Shown in pieces: positions 13,201-23,503 of a DNA stretch of 64,000 bases; the first letter of the stretch is position 1, and each line of letters begins with the position of its first letter. Source of the DNA: Schistosoma haematobium (lineage: Eukaryota > Platyhelminthes > Trematoda > Strigeidida > Schistosomatidae). Position numbers and translations under genes: made by a program. Below the pieces are notes generated by a model. That model saw nothing but the letters and a program-made list of their open reading frames with translations, ran no database searches and was not told where the DNA came from. The DNA lies in contig NC_067198.1 in assembly GCF_000699445.3 (NCBI RefSeq), positions 32,454,536 to 32,518,535 of the forward strand. The letters run 5' to 3'.

Positions 13201-16200
13201 TCACATCAAATATATACGATGTTAAGAAAATGCCGACAGATGATGCACACAAATCACATAATAAGAGGTAATTTCATTAGCATTTAACAAAAGTCATGAA
13301 GGAAAGTCATCATAATTAATGACATCAAGTTAGATCCAGTGTGCTATTGTTATAGTACAATCAGTTACAGATGTGATATTTAGATATTTTGATACCCTGT
13401 CAAGCAACCCCAGTCCAGCAGTATTTATTGGGAGATGGTGGAGAAAATTTGTAGCTCAAGTGGATGACTTTGGTGGAGTTTTGTTCTCTGGGCTGGATGG
13501 TTTGGTAGTGTAGCTTTCACCGTCCTTGTGAATGACATCGTCAGCACAAACTTCAGGTAGAAGTGAAGTGTTCGAATTTCTCTACATGTGGTTCACTGCT
13601 TGTCCTGTAGAACTCAATGTTGATTAGTTCTTGTTGACCTTAAACCTATCATTGTTTACTTCTTTGTTCCTATGTTTGTTCATAATTTTCTTGATTGGTT
13701 GGTAAATTGAATCAATATCAATGTGTTTGTTTATTACTGATTGACCTGAGTGCCAAGCTTCTAAAAATTTTCTGGTGTTTTTGGAATTGCCACTATCCAA
13801 ACTTTCCACATTTTTCCAATCGAATGTGTGTCCGCAGTTGTCCACGTGCATTGATATAAGTGAGGACATGTCATGGTGCTTAAATGTTAATTGATATTCA
13901 TGTGAGCGAAGATAAAGAGGGCGTCCGTTTTGTCTGATGTAGCGTTTTTCGCAGTTGGCACATAATTATTTTGTAGATGACGTTTGATTTGTCATTTCAT
14001 CCTTTGGTTTGCATAGGATTGATTGTAGTGATTTAGTTGGTTTGTGTAAAACACCTGTTTCGAAGGTTTTCAGTAGTTTCGTTGTAGTTTCTGATATGCC
14101 TTTTATGTACCGTAGGGTGATCCTTTTGTTGATTTCTGTACTTGACTTTGTTTCTGATGATGCGTGTGGCTGGTATTTTTTTTACGAAGTTGACTGGGTA
14201 GCCGTTCTTGAGGTATTTTTCATTATTTTTTTCGTGCTGCAAGTGTGTTGCAATGTGCCCTTGCTCTCTTGAAAAAATTTTGTACGCAGTTGATTTTGTG
14301 AGCTCTTGGGTTTTTGCTATCGTAGTTGAGAATTCGATCTGTGTGAATCGGCTTCTTATATACTTCCTATAGGATAAGCTGTGAACATCAAGTGGAGAAA
14401 TTCGAACACTCCACTTTCACCTGAAATTTGTACTGATGATGTCCTTTAGAAGAATGATGAAAGCCTCACGACAAAACCATCCAGCTCAGAGAACAAAGTC
14501 AGTCAGTCAGTAACAACGTAGAACTTCGTACGTACGTAGATCAGTTCGAGTTGCACACAGATACAATTGTCGATTCAAATCCCGTAGTGGTAGATGTGGT
14601 AATAGTATAAGCAGTAATCGGAAAGATTAGGGTTTGAAGATGTTAGTCAAAGAGTATAATACAGTGAAATAAATTTGGAAAGGAAAAAAAAGAGACATTC
14701 ACAATTCGGAAGATTAGAGTTTGAGAGAACACAAAGAGTGGATGCACCTGCACCATTACAAACGATTTTGAACCATGTCATTCAGGGTCTCTAACCATCG
14801 GTTCCTATCATCTAGCGGTCCCCAACCAGGTAGTCAACACCTATCTCAGTCCACTTGTCAGTGGCTTCATGAATTCATGCCATGTTTTGGTCTGGCCTTC
14901 CCTAGCTTTCTTACAACCTACTCCTACACCATAAAACATCTCATGTCGAGGTAGTCAGTGATTGGGCATAAAAGTATAATAGGACTACAGAGATGATTTG
15001 AACGTAAGCCTTTTTTTTCAAATCATTTTTAACAAAATAAAATTATATTTAGTAACAACAATTAAATATGTAAATAATATTTAATTTATTAAACTAATTC
15101 AACTATTTTTTTTATTTCATACGTTTAGTTCTCTTTCTATGTTAAATAGAGCAAGAACAAAGATTGGTGCAGAATAATATGAATCCATTTTATTTCGTTA
15201 GGTTCTGATCAGCTGCTTACAACCTAAAATCAGAGTTATTACAGTTATTGACATACTCATATATAAGAGGGCGATGAAGGATGAATACATGTGTATTATG
15301 ATGTAGCGAAGATTCCGATAGAGTTAATGAGGTCATAAAATTTCGTTTCGAATAAATAAATAGTTTGGGAGGGGGAGTTCCAGAACATTGAAATAGTGAT
15401 CAGAACTCATGGAGTTAACAAGCATTAGATAATTGTGTAATTAAGTAACTGAAAATAGATAGTAATAAAGAAAGGTATGAATTGAAGTCAGTGAGTTATG
15501 AATGATGTAATTTTAAAATTCAGAAAGAGTTGGAATAGTGAATGACGTAATAAATAAATAAAAGGGGGGGGGGCTAACGTTACCAGGGCAAAGAAAGATT
15601 TATTACTGTTTCTTTTTGTGTACATAGATCTGGTTTTAGACGCTTGATTGCCATCGCTTCGGCAAATTTCGAAAGATTTGAATTTGATGATTTGTTAATC
15701 ACCTTGAAGGACTTCATTGTATCGACTTCATATCCTATGTCAAGGAGATGTCTTGCTGTGGCACTACTGAATGCTTTTTGTCTGTTTGATCTTAAGTTCT
15801 TCGGAATATATTTTTTTAATCAGACGTAGGCTCTCCTTTCTGTTCTACCAATCTAACTGCTTTGGTAGATACATATACATTTGTGTACACAGTTGATAGT
15901 AAATATGAAAGGGATATCTTTCGACCTTTGATTATGTCAAAGAAAATTTTATTTTGGACAAGACAATCAATTTACCTGCAGGATAAGTTCTCATCAATGC
16001 AATTTTTAATCTCATATTAATTGACCCGATGACATTATCACCTCTGACTTTAAACAATTTCTTTGGTGTTTTTTCTCTTCTCTCTTCACATTTTTTTCAT
16101 ATTTGTCAATAAATTTCAATGAGTAACTGTTATTCCTTTTTATTTATTTATTTCCTTAGCAACGTGAAGATGAAGTACAACGTGCAAAAATCGATTATCA

Positions 16201-19200
16201 TCGTTTATTAAAACAAAATGAATTAATTTCTAAAAAATATAATCAAATTGAAGAAGAAAAATTAAATTTACAACATACATGTGAACAATTACATAATGAA
16301 ATACATTCCTATGAAACACAAATTGAATTAATACATAAAACAAATGAATTAAATAAAAAAGCATGTGATGAATTAAATCATGAAAAAGAAATAATAAATA
16401 AAACTTTATTAAAAACTACAACACAAACAATAAAACAAACAAATTTAATTAAAATACATGAATTATCTAAACAAAATTTAGAACAGGAAATAATGAATTA
16501 TCGTGATGAAGCATTAAAACAACGTCAAATAATTTATAAATTAGAACGTGAACGTGATCATTATATTATGGATGCATCAGAATTAACTAAAAAAATTTTA
16601 ACAAATATGGATGAATTAAAATTACGTGAAATGCAAATATTTGAAAATAAAAAAAAAATTGCTGAATATGAAACAAAATTAAAACAACAACAAAATTTAT
16701 ATGAAGCTATACGTAATGATCGTAATTTATATAATAAACAATTAATTCATACACAAAATGAATTAATTGAATTAAAAAAACAATTAAAATTATTAATACA
16801 ACAAATGAATCAATTAAAAAATGATATAACTCAACGTGATATGAATTTAATTAAAGAAAAATTAGAAAAAAATAAAATTGAAAAATCTAATGAACAATTA
16901 TTAATTAATATTAATCAATTAAAATTACAAATTAATGAAAATATAAGTTATATTGAATTACAAAAAAATGAAGAAAATAAATTAATTCAATTAATCAATG
17001 ATATAAATAATGAACGTAATAAAGAAAAAATTAATTATAATCAATTATTAAATGAAAGAGATTTATTAGGTAGTCAATTAATACGTAGAAATGATGAATT
17101 ATTATTATTATATGAAAAATTAAAAATACAACAATCAATATTAAATAAAGGTGAATTACAATATAATGAAAGAATAAATGATATAAATATATTAAAAAAA
17201 GAAATAAAAAATTTACGTCATGAAAAATCAATATTAAAAATTAATAATAAAAAATTAACTGATTTTAAAATAGAAATAAGTAGAATAGAGAAAAATTTAT
17301 TAAAAGAAAAAATTAAAGCAAAAGCATTAGAAGATGAATTACAAAATCCTATTAATGTTCATAGATGGAGAAAATTAGAAGTATGATTTATAATTTATTA
17401 TATATATTGTTATTATTAGAAGAGTTTTTTTGGAGATTTTAGTAATTTCAATAGTTGAAATCATGAGTCAGTGGAAGCTATGTCACCAAGGAAAATCTGG
17501 AAGCACTGGATGGCGGTTTCGTCGTAGTATCGGACTTCTCAGTAGTGCGCATCCACGATACCGCCACCCCCGTACGAGTGTTTAAACATTAGACCACTGA
17601 GCCGGCTGGTATCCAACGGTGTTAATGTCTAACTTCAACCAGTCCACGAAATTGCACCACTGTTATCATTGTCTTCAGTGAGCTGATATCTCACAACAGA
17701 CTTGATTGAACTTTACTGGTCACGGCTTCTCACTAAAACTCTAGGACTGTCTCTTGAAGTCAGTCACTATTGAGAAGGTGATTATTATCAGAAGGGGTTT
17801 TGTGGAGATTTAAGTAATTTCAATAGTTGAAATCATGAGACAATTGAAGGTAGATTACCGGCTCAGTGGTCTAATGGTTAAGCGCTCGCACGCGAAACTG
17901 ATAGATCCTAGGTTCGAATCTTGCGGGGAGAGGGATTATGGATGTGCACTAATGAGAAGTCCGATACTACAACGAAACCGCCGTCCAGTGCTTCCAGATT
18001 TTCCATGGTGATATAGCTTCAACTGACGCATGATTACAACTATTATATTGTTATTGCTTGAATCGAGTTCTCTTTTATACACATAATTCCTTATATCATT
18101 TTGAAAAGAGAAAGAACAAAGATTCGAGCAGAATAGCATGAATTCATTTTTTTATTTCGTAGGTTCTCGTCTGTTGCTTACAATCTGTGATGTTTAAAAT
18201 TATAATTACGTAATGCGTTTTAATTACTTAGATGACTATTCATTGATGGAGTTATACTTATACTTGAATTATTCCACTGTTAATAATCAGGACAACATAA
18301 AGAATGGTTCGAAGACCGATGTCAGGCAAGGTTGCTTTTTTCACCCTTTTGCTTTTTCCTGGTGATCGACTGGATTAGAAAGATGCCAACATATTAAAGG
18401 AAGCATGTGTTACAGTGGACAGCTGAATAATCTAGAGTTTGCAAATGATCTGGCTTTTCCACCTCACACGCAACAACAAATTCAGGAGGCGACCAGTGTG
18501 GTAGCAGCTTAAGCAGCATTAGGTTTCAATATACACAAAAGGAAAAGCAAGATTTTCTGATACAAAATAACATGCAACAGTCAAATCACATTTGACGGAG
18601 AAGAATTGTAGGATGTGAAAACCTTTGCATATCTGGGCAGCATCATTGGTGAACACGGTGGGTCTGATGTAGATGTGAAGGCGCGGAACGACAAAACAAG
18701 AGCATTATATTTACAAGTGAGGAACATTTGAGACTCAAAACAACTGTCAACCAATACCAAAGTCAGAATTTTCAATACAAATGTCAAAACAGTTCTACTG
18801 TATGCAGCGGAAACTTCAACAACTACGAATGCAATCACCCAGTACATATAAGTGTTTATTAACAGTTGTCTACACAAAATACTTCGGATCTGTTGGCCAC
18901 ACCTTATCAGCAACAACCTACTATGGGAGAGAACAAACCAGATCTCAGAGGACGAAGAAATCAGGAAGAATCACTAGAAGTGGATAGGACACACATTGAA
19001 GAAAGCACCCAACTGCATCACGAGGCAAACCCTAACTTGGAATCCTCAAGGCCAAAGGAGGAGAGGAAGACCGAATAACACATTACGCTGAGAAATGGAG
19101 ACAGACATGAGAAGAATGAAGAAGAAATGCATAGAACTAGAAAGGAAGGCGGAAGACAGAATGGGTTAGAGAATGCTGGTTGGCGGCTTATTCTCCATTG

Positions 19201-22200
19201 GAGGTAACAGGCGTAAGTAGTTAAGTAATAGTCTTGACTGAATTTGATCCATGTTGGTTGGCTAATGTATAACCCATGTGAATAATTTAAAACATTGAAA
19301 AAGATTATCTAGATATTATACTTGTTGCACAATTAACTGACTATCTGGACTCAGCAACTTAGTGGATAACTCGTTGACGTCCACAAAGAAAGGAATTACG
19401 TTCAAGTTCCAGTGTGAAAATCCACACTAAGATTCAGATAAATTTAGGTAAATAGATCAATTTCAGAGAATTTAATTCACTTTCTAATTGCATACTACAA
19501 TTTGGAATATTTATTTTCCGTTGTATTTACACTTACCGACTGTTTGATTGTAAACTTTTCACACTCCTACATATTAATAACCAAAACTTTTATTTTGACT
19601 TGAACTATTTGAAACTTATATTCGTCCTTACATTTGAAAAATAAAATTAATCAAGATCTCAATGAATTTGATTATTTCATTAGTATACTGTTAGATAAGT
19701 TAATCATGTTGAGGAGTAAAAACAGTTTTACAATGATAAATTATATATTAAATGATGAAAGGATATTGGGCAAATGAACAACAGTTAAGGATAAGGCTAA
19801 TCATTTAACATTGAAGCACGTAAACTTGTTTTAAAAATAAATAAAGATCAAACTGTAAAGTGAAAAAAACCGGCACTCTTTTGTATATTTTAACAAATAA
19901 CTACAAGTTGCCTTAATTTGGATCTATGGATTTTCATCTGGCTGTATCTAGTCTAGTACTTTAATCTAGTTAATTTTAAGACCTTATCCCAACTTTTTAT
20001 ATTAAGTATACTGATAAGTCTTTCTAATTGAACGCTATATTCGACTCCTAAGCTCTTCTAGGAACCTCCAAGCTAGAACTACACAGCGACCTGAATACAA
20101 AAGAAAAGGCGCAAAATAGGCAAAAAACACTTTACTCTGAAGATTCATTTATGTACAGAAAATATAGGGTTTTTATAGTATTTTCGATGTCCTTGGGTTT
20201 TCCCGAAAATTCTAGAATGCTACTAAACACAGTAGCTGTATAGTAATAATCCAATCAGAAACTCGAAATGTGACTTTCCAACTTCTAGATGTTTCTGGCA
20301 AAACTTCTAGTGGACGCTGATTGGATAAGATGCTTACAGTGTTTTCAGAGTCTTTCTTGACTTTTTTCGAGGAGTTTTCTGGATCTTCCCAACATATACT
20401 ATCATTCTTAACTGTCCAATGACTTATTATGTAACTGTATCCAATATGATCACCGACAACAATTTAATCTCTTGTAAGTTACATAAATTGAAGACAATTG
20501 TTTTTCAATAAAAGTTCGTTAAACCAGGGTTAGAATGCAACAATAGATGATTCTGTTATTCAGAGATACGACGTACATCAATGTGACAGTCTCTTGTACA
20601 CAATCTCCTATTTTTTTAGAATAATGGATACCAGTAAATAAATATATATATATAACCAATGGTATTTTTATTTATCTAGGGAAGTGATCCATCTACCTAT
20701 GAAATGATACAGAAAATTCAGGCATTACAAAAACGTCTTATTAGCAAAACTGAAGAAGTGGTTGAAAAAGAATTACTTATTCAAGAAAAAGAAAAAATTT
20801 ACATTGAATTAAAGCATATATTAGCACGTCATCCAGGTCCAGAAGTTGCAGAACAATTGAATATCTACCAAAATATGATCAGAGATAAAACAAAACAAAT
20901 GAAAGTGAGTGAAATAAGAGAACTGATTTAGTTATTAATTACTAGTTTTGTTAATAACACTGTGACGACTGGTTTGTGTATATGTGCTACATAAATTCGT
21001 TAATGATTTGAACATATTACTTACATCTGTCAGTATAGGGTTGTAGAGATTGTTGAGTTTCATGGATCGATTTAAGTTGAATAACCGTTGAAAATCTGGA
21101 CGTACTGGATGGCCGTTTCGTCTTGGCATGAGACTACTCAATAGTATCAATCCATGACCCCGTACCAAGTAATCAAACCCAAGATCTTTGGTCTCGTGCA
21201 CGAAAACTTAACCATTAGACAACTGAGCCGGCATCTGACTTTGTGAATGTCTAACTTCAACCAAGCAATTATATTGTGCGACCATCTTCCATTGTTTTCG
21301 GTAGGTAAATACTTCACACTCAACAATGTTGAAATCTACTGGTCACGGCTTCTCACTAGGACTCCGGAAATTTACTATACAAGGTAGTTACTAATGAACA
21401 TACAATAATTATCAGGATAGGGTTGTTTGTAACCTGATTCAGTCATTATAAACGTTCCTTACATTTTATTAACTGAGGTATAAATTTGAATATGCTAAGT
21501 TATATGAGCTAAATGATTTAAAGACGAAGGTTTTATTGTCTTTTTGGATAAAATTATCCGTTTCTACTTCAAATGAGAGTGACTATTTGGGATGATGCTA
21601 AAAATGATCAGTAATTTCAATCTCCTATTCCTGTTAGTGAATTACTTCAAATGTTTTGTTATGTGCATGGTTTTAGATCAACCTAATGCCATAATGATAA
21701 TTGACTAATGCTGATATTTTATAAATGTCCCAACTTGGTAATTGTTGATTAATTCTAAAATGTTGGATTTTATTCGAAATGGGTCTTAGTGATTTATTTC
21801 AAAAATATCATTGTGAGTGACAGTAGGATGACAGTGACTGTATGTCAGTCATTCAACATCACTGTTTTGGAAAACTGATCTTTCATCAGAATACAAGGGT
21901 TCATTATGATTACTATCTTAGCCATAAGATTACATTCTAAGTAAAGTTTACTTACTTACTTACGCCCGTTACCTCCAATGGAGAATAAGCCGCCAACCAG
22001 CATTCTCTAACCCATTCTGTCTTCCGCCTTCCTTTCTAGTTCTATGCATTTCTTCTTCATTCTTCTCATGTCTGTCTCCATTTCTCAGCGTAATGTGTTA
22101 TTTGGTCTTCCTCTCCTCCTTTGGCCTTGAGGATTCCAAGTTAGGGTTTGCCTCGTGATGCAGTTGGGTGCTTTCTTCAATGTGTGTCCTATCCACTTCT

Positions 22201-23377
22201 AGTGATTCTTCCTGATTTCTTCGTCCTCTGAGATCTGGTTTGTTCTCTCCCATAGTAGGTTGTTGCTGATAAGGTGTGGCCAACAGATCCGAAGTATTTT
22301 GTGTAGACAACTGTTAATAAACACTTATATGTACTGGGTGATTGCATTCGTAGTTGTTGTAGTTTCCGCTGCATACAGTAGAACTGTTTTGACATTTGTA
22401 TTGAAAATTCTGACTTTGGTGTTTGTCATGTCCTTGATCTGTCTACCCACTTTTGGTGCTGAGGATACTTATCTGGATTAGAATCCAGACTAAGACCTTG
22501 GTGCGATAGGCTGACCGACCTAACCTTGAGGCTAGTACGCGTGAGTTCGAAGTGGGGTAGAGAGAAAACTACTCTATCACCTGATTGGCTGACAAGTACG
22601 CGAATGAGAGACAAGACAACGGGAACACTACTCGATCTACTCCCGATATCTTGATTTTTTTTCTGATTAGTGTAAAAAGGTACATGAATAAATAGGTGAC
22701 TAATCAGACCACAACGTATAATAATTAGGGAGAATACAATTATGTCCAAAGCCGGGAATTAGCGTAGAAAATAGTGTGCAAAATATTATGTTTAAATTAC
22801 AATAGCTTCGAAACAGAAAAGGGTATAGCAATGAATCATACATCGAACGAAAGCTTATGTTCTGTAGAATAGAATAAGGACAAAAATAAATGTTAGTGTT
22901 TTACAAGCTTTGAATAAAATGGAATAACGTCCCGAAAAATAGCTTTCGTAGTTTGTCAGGGCTTCTTGTTTCCCTGTTCACATCAGCGTTAGTTAACAGT
23001 TGTATAAATACTATGGAATAGACTTTCAATATAAAGCATATTATTCACTTTATTGATCATTACAAATTTATATATCCATTTTACTGTTTTTTTTAATAAA
23101 GGCAATGACAGCTGAAATGAATGTTTATGAAAGTCAAATTACTGAATATAAAATTGAAATTGAACATTTAAATCGTGAATTACAGAATGTAAAGAAAACA
23201 TATTTTAAACAAAAAAGACGTCAACAACAAATGAATACATCATCAAATGATGATGATAATAATAATGATAATTGTACTAATCAGGGAAATAAATTACGAA
23301 AATATCAACCACATATTAAAGATTCACAATCACGTTTTACTGGTGGTGGATTTAAGTTAACACATGTTGTTAGTTAA
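7067..23377 (+). CDS. CFAP58: Cilia- and flagella-associated protein 58 (spliced gene)
   Basis: Assembled from seven exons (7067-7204, 7248-7609, 10902-11076, 12069-12383, 16160-17380, 20680-20904, 23102-23377), giving about 903 residues; the human protein has about 872. Almost the whole protein is predicted coiled coil. Family landmarks are present in order: NLEKF and CRELKSEI near the start, [15 protein letters not shown] and [11 protein letters not shown] in the middle, [32 protein letters not shown], and a C-terminal FTGGGF. All introns are GT-AG and phases agree. Known role of the family: axoneme-associated protein needed for sperm flagellum assembly; human defects cause malformed sperm tails. 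In a fluke the likely sites are sperm, flame cells and larval cilia (inference). There is an in-frame TGA at 7022 and no earlier ATG. The asparagine/aspartate-rich patch in exon 7 and the lysine/asparagine-rich exon 5 are lineage features. Confidence 0.95.
7205..7247 (+). other. CFAP58: CFAP58 intron 1, 43-bp mini-intron
   Basis: Runs GTAAAC...ACCAG. Removing it joins exon 1 to [14 protein letters not shown] in frame. Reading through would hit a stop (TAA at about 7229). Very short introns near the 5' end are known for schistosome genes. Confidence 0.85.
7248..7609 (+). CDS. CFAP58: CFAP58 exon 2
   Basis: Encodes the best conserved N-terminal block ([49 protein letters not shown]). Ends AAAG|GTAATG in phase 2. 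Codon use is balanced, unlike exon 5. Confidence 0.92.
8577..8660. repeat. Direct repeat flanking the gag remnant (copy 1)
   Basis: Aligns in the same orientation with 9876-9958 (shared GCACGAACAAACG and AATCATTAGTTCATA). The second copy lies in the gag-like reading frame, so this is probably a displaced duplicate of retrotransposon sequence. Confidence 0.6.
8990..9955 (-). pseudogene. LTR-retrotransposon gag remnant with zinc knuckles
   Basis: On the minus strand, frames at 9290-9736 and 9703-9951 join by frameshift into a gag-like protein with cysteine-rich nucleocapsid spacing ([13 protein letters not shown] then [14 protein letters not shown]). The last expected Cys is Tyr. Downstream, 9192-9380 holds two copies of an acidic unit ([12 protein letters not shown] / [12 protein letters not shown]). 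Further minus-strand coding-like text runs to about 9000. No protease or reverse transcriptase is seen. Lies in CFAP58 intron 2; Gypsy-type assignment is inference. Confidence 0.65.
9876..9958. repeat. Direct repeat flanking the gag remnant (copy 2)
   Basis: See 8577-8660; the two copies are about 1.3 kb apart. Confidence 0.6.
10902..11076 (+). CDS. CFAP58: CFAP58 exon 3
   Basis: Starts after TATTTAG at 10901, the only nearby acceptor that completes the phase-2 codon of exon 2 (giving Ser). Encodes [18 protein letters not shown]...TVDLQ and ends CCAG|GTTAGT in phase 0. Confidence 0.9.
11077..12068 (+). other. CFAP58: CFAP58 intron 3
   Basis: GT-AG, 992 bp, AT-rich. This is the only long intron in which I recognise no transposon. 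Confidence 0.8.
12069..12383 (+). CDS. CFAP58: CFAP58 exon 4
   Basis: Acceptor TGATAG|AAT, donor AAG|GTACAA, phase 0 at both ends, 105 codons. Contains the conserved [17 protein letters not shown] (human FRKKEKLEKELKQIQ), then a heptad-like run. It starts before its first internal Met, so a start-codon search alone misses the first 9 codons. Confidence 0.92.
12384..13466. other. Part of CFAP58 intron 4, nothing recognised
   Basis: AT-rich intronic sequence without a recognisable repeat. Confidence 0.5.
13467..14503 (-). mobile_element. Penelope-like element, 5'-truncated, flanked by inverted repeats
   Basis: The minus strand encodes the end of a Penelope-type reverse transcriptase ([10 protein letters not shown], about 14130-14240), then the GIY-YIG endonuclease domain: [20 protein letters not shown] near 13870-13960, and [13 protein letters not shown] and [19 protein letters not shown] at 13690-13860. 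Frameshifts and a stop separate the pieces. The body is bounded by inverted repeats of about 115 bp (13467-13585 and 14391-14503), an arrangement known for Penelope terminal repeats. Lies in CFAP58 intron 4. Confidence 0.85.
14504..14960 (-). mobile_element. 3' end of second LINE family (RSQWRR-type)
   Basis: The minus strand begins at a CAGT/ACTG tandem tail (14503-14512) next to the Penelope element. It matches the tail and coding end of the element at 56860-57460, and the 63.7 kb insert in the 3' UTR (TTCGTACGTACGTA, CCCTAATC words). Broken frame. Confidence 0.7.
15130..15900 (-). mobile_element. Penelope-like element 3' end (endonuclease tail plus 3' UTR)
   Basis: The minus strand codes for [34 protein letters not shown] and ends INLSLPW-stop near 15590, the same ending as the element interrupted at 39-40 kb. 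One internal stop lies upstream (near 15850). The 3' UTR (15130-15590) shares a conserved box with 40354-40412. A run of ten G at 15564-15573 lies just beyond the stop codon. Confidence 0.85.
16160..17380 (+). CDS. CFAP58: CFAP58 exon 5 (large central exon)
   Basis: 407 codons, open from the acceptor TTCCTTAG|CAA to the donor GAA|GTATGA, phase 0 at both ends. The first Met is at 16493, so 111 codons precede it. Contains the family core: [65 protein letters not shown] and NVHRWRKLE. Base composition is extremely A/T-rich: leucine is almost always TTA, and lysine and asparagine AAA and AAT. Confidence 0.96.
17414..18045. mobile_element. Hammerhead SINE foldback in intron 5
   Basis: A full minus-strand SINE unit (17414-17785) is followed by the start of a second unit (17790-17852, period about 371 bp). 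A plus-strand copy (17856-18045) then has an A box (TGGTCTAATGG), a B box (GGTTCGAATC) and a hammerhead region. Both ribozyme cores are mutated (CTGAGAAG and TAATGAGAAG). Confidence 0.85.
18095..18205 (-). mobile_element. Penelope-like element 3' UTR fragment
   Basis: Matches the minus-strand 3' UTR at 15140-15230, including the TTTCGTAGGTTCTCGTCTG box at 18155-18173. Confidence 0.6.
18297..19232 (+). mobile_element. RTE-like LINE, 5'-truncated copy in intron 5
   Basis: Starts in the reverse transcriptase at the TGVRQGC-like box (18312) and runs to the ORF end with a short GTAA tail (19217-19232). Several frameshifts and stops, so it is inactive. From 18762 to 19217 it is nearly identical to the inverted copy in intron 6. 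Confidence 0.88.
20012..20394 (-). mobile_element. Solo LTR with 5-bp TSD (TATAC)
   Basis: 383 bp. On the minus strand it begins TGTTGGGAAGATCC and ends CTTATCA. The direct repeat TATAC lies at 20007-20011 and 20395-20399. A TATA-like ACTATAAAAACCC sits inside (minus strand, near 20175). Same terminal pattern as the LTRs at 48220 and 63035. Confidence 0.85.
20680..20904 (+). CDS. CFAP58: CFAP58 exon 6
   Basis: Acceptor TATCTAG|GGA, donor AAA|GTGAGT, phase 0, 75 codons. [20 protein letters not shown] and [12 protein letters not shown] are the most conserved part of the protein. Sits between inverted LINE copies. Confidence 0.95.
21029..21432 (-). mobile_element. Hammerhead SINE in intron 6
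   Basis: One unit on the minus strand, bounded by the same motif on both sides (CAGTATAGGGTTGTAGAG at 21031 and CAGGATAGGGTTGTTTG at about 21415), as expected of a monomer cut from a tandem array. Ribozyme core mutated. Confidence 0.8.
21951..22424 (-). mobile_element. RTE-like LINE 3' fragment in intron 6
   Basis: The tail (CTTACTTACTTAC) at 21951-21963 is followed by the inverse of 18762-19217. The longest shared reading frame (70 codons, 22098-22310 on the minus strand) differs from that at 18866-19078 by one residue. Confidence 0.9.
22425..23101. other. End of CFAP58 intron 6, unrecognised
   Basis: 22440-22745 is more GC-rich than its surroundings and may be an unplaced repeat. The rest is AT-rich. 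Confidence 0.4.
23102..23377 (+). CDS. CFAP58: CFAP58 exon 7 (terminal)
   Basis: Acceptor AATAAAG|GCA. Encodes [17 protein letters not shown] (human LSSELNMYESQSQEYK), then a lineage-specific Asn/Asp-rich patch and the conserved FTGGGF. TAA stop at 23375-23377. Confidence 0.94.
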   Translation, partial: AMTAEMNVYESQITEYKIEIEHLNRELQNVKKTYFKQKRRQQQMNTSSNDDDNNNDNCTNQGNKLRKYQPHIKDSQSRFTGGGFKLTHVVS

Positions 23378-23451
23378 ATAAAGAATGAACAAAATAAAAA
23401 AAATTTAGGAAAACATAAAGAAAAAGAAATGTAAAACTGAAAATCAATAAA
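23377..23451 (+). terminator. CFAP58: Possible CFAP58 polyadenylation signals
   Basis: AATAAA at 23377-23382, overlapping the stop codon, and again at 23446-23451. The second is the more usual distance for a short 3' UTR. Confidence 0.5.
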
Positions 23452-23475
23452 TTATAATTTAGCCCAGTAACAGAA

Positions 23476-23503
23476 GAGAGAGAGAGAGAGGGAGGGAGGG
23501 AGG
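23476..23503. repeat. (GA)n/(GGGA)n microsatellite
   Basis: AG dinucleotides passing into GGGA units just past the CFAP58 3' end. Confidence 0.9.

Noticed and set aside
13467..13585. Functional hammerhead in the Penelope inverted repeat
   Set aside because: The CTGANGA and GAAA words are present, but stem II leaves unpaired bases next to GAAA and no stem I partner or cleavage site could be placed.
14009..14272. Plus-strand 87-codon frame
   Set aside because: Shadow of the minus-strand Penelope-like reverse transcriptase.
16493..17386. Independent 297-residue intronless gene
   Set aside because: It is the Met-started part of CFAP58 exon 5; the frame is open back to the acceptor at 16159 and the family homology continues upstream.
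17856..17920. tRNA gene (A and B boxes in order)
   Set aside because: The same boxes recur in at least eight SINE copies with the ribozyme behind them, and no cloverleaf closes; this is the SINE head.
22426..22749. 107-codon minus-strand frame
   Set aside because: Lies in the intron next to the inverted LINE; no family features and a mixed-origin start.
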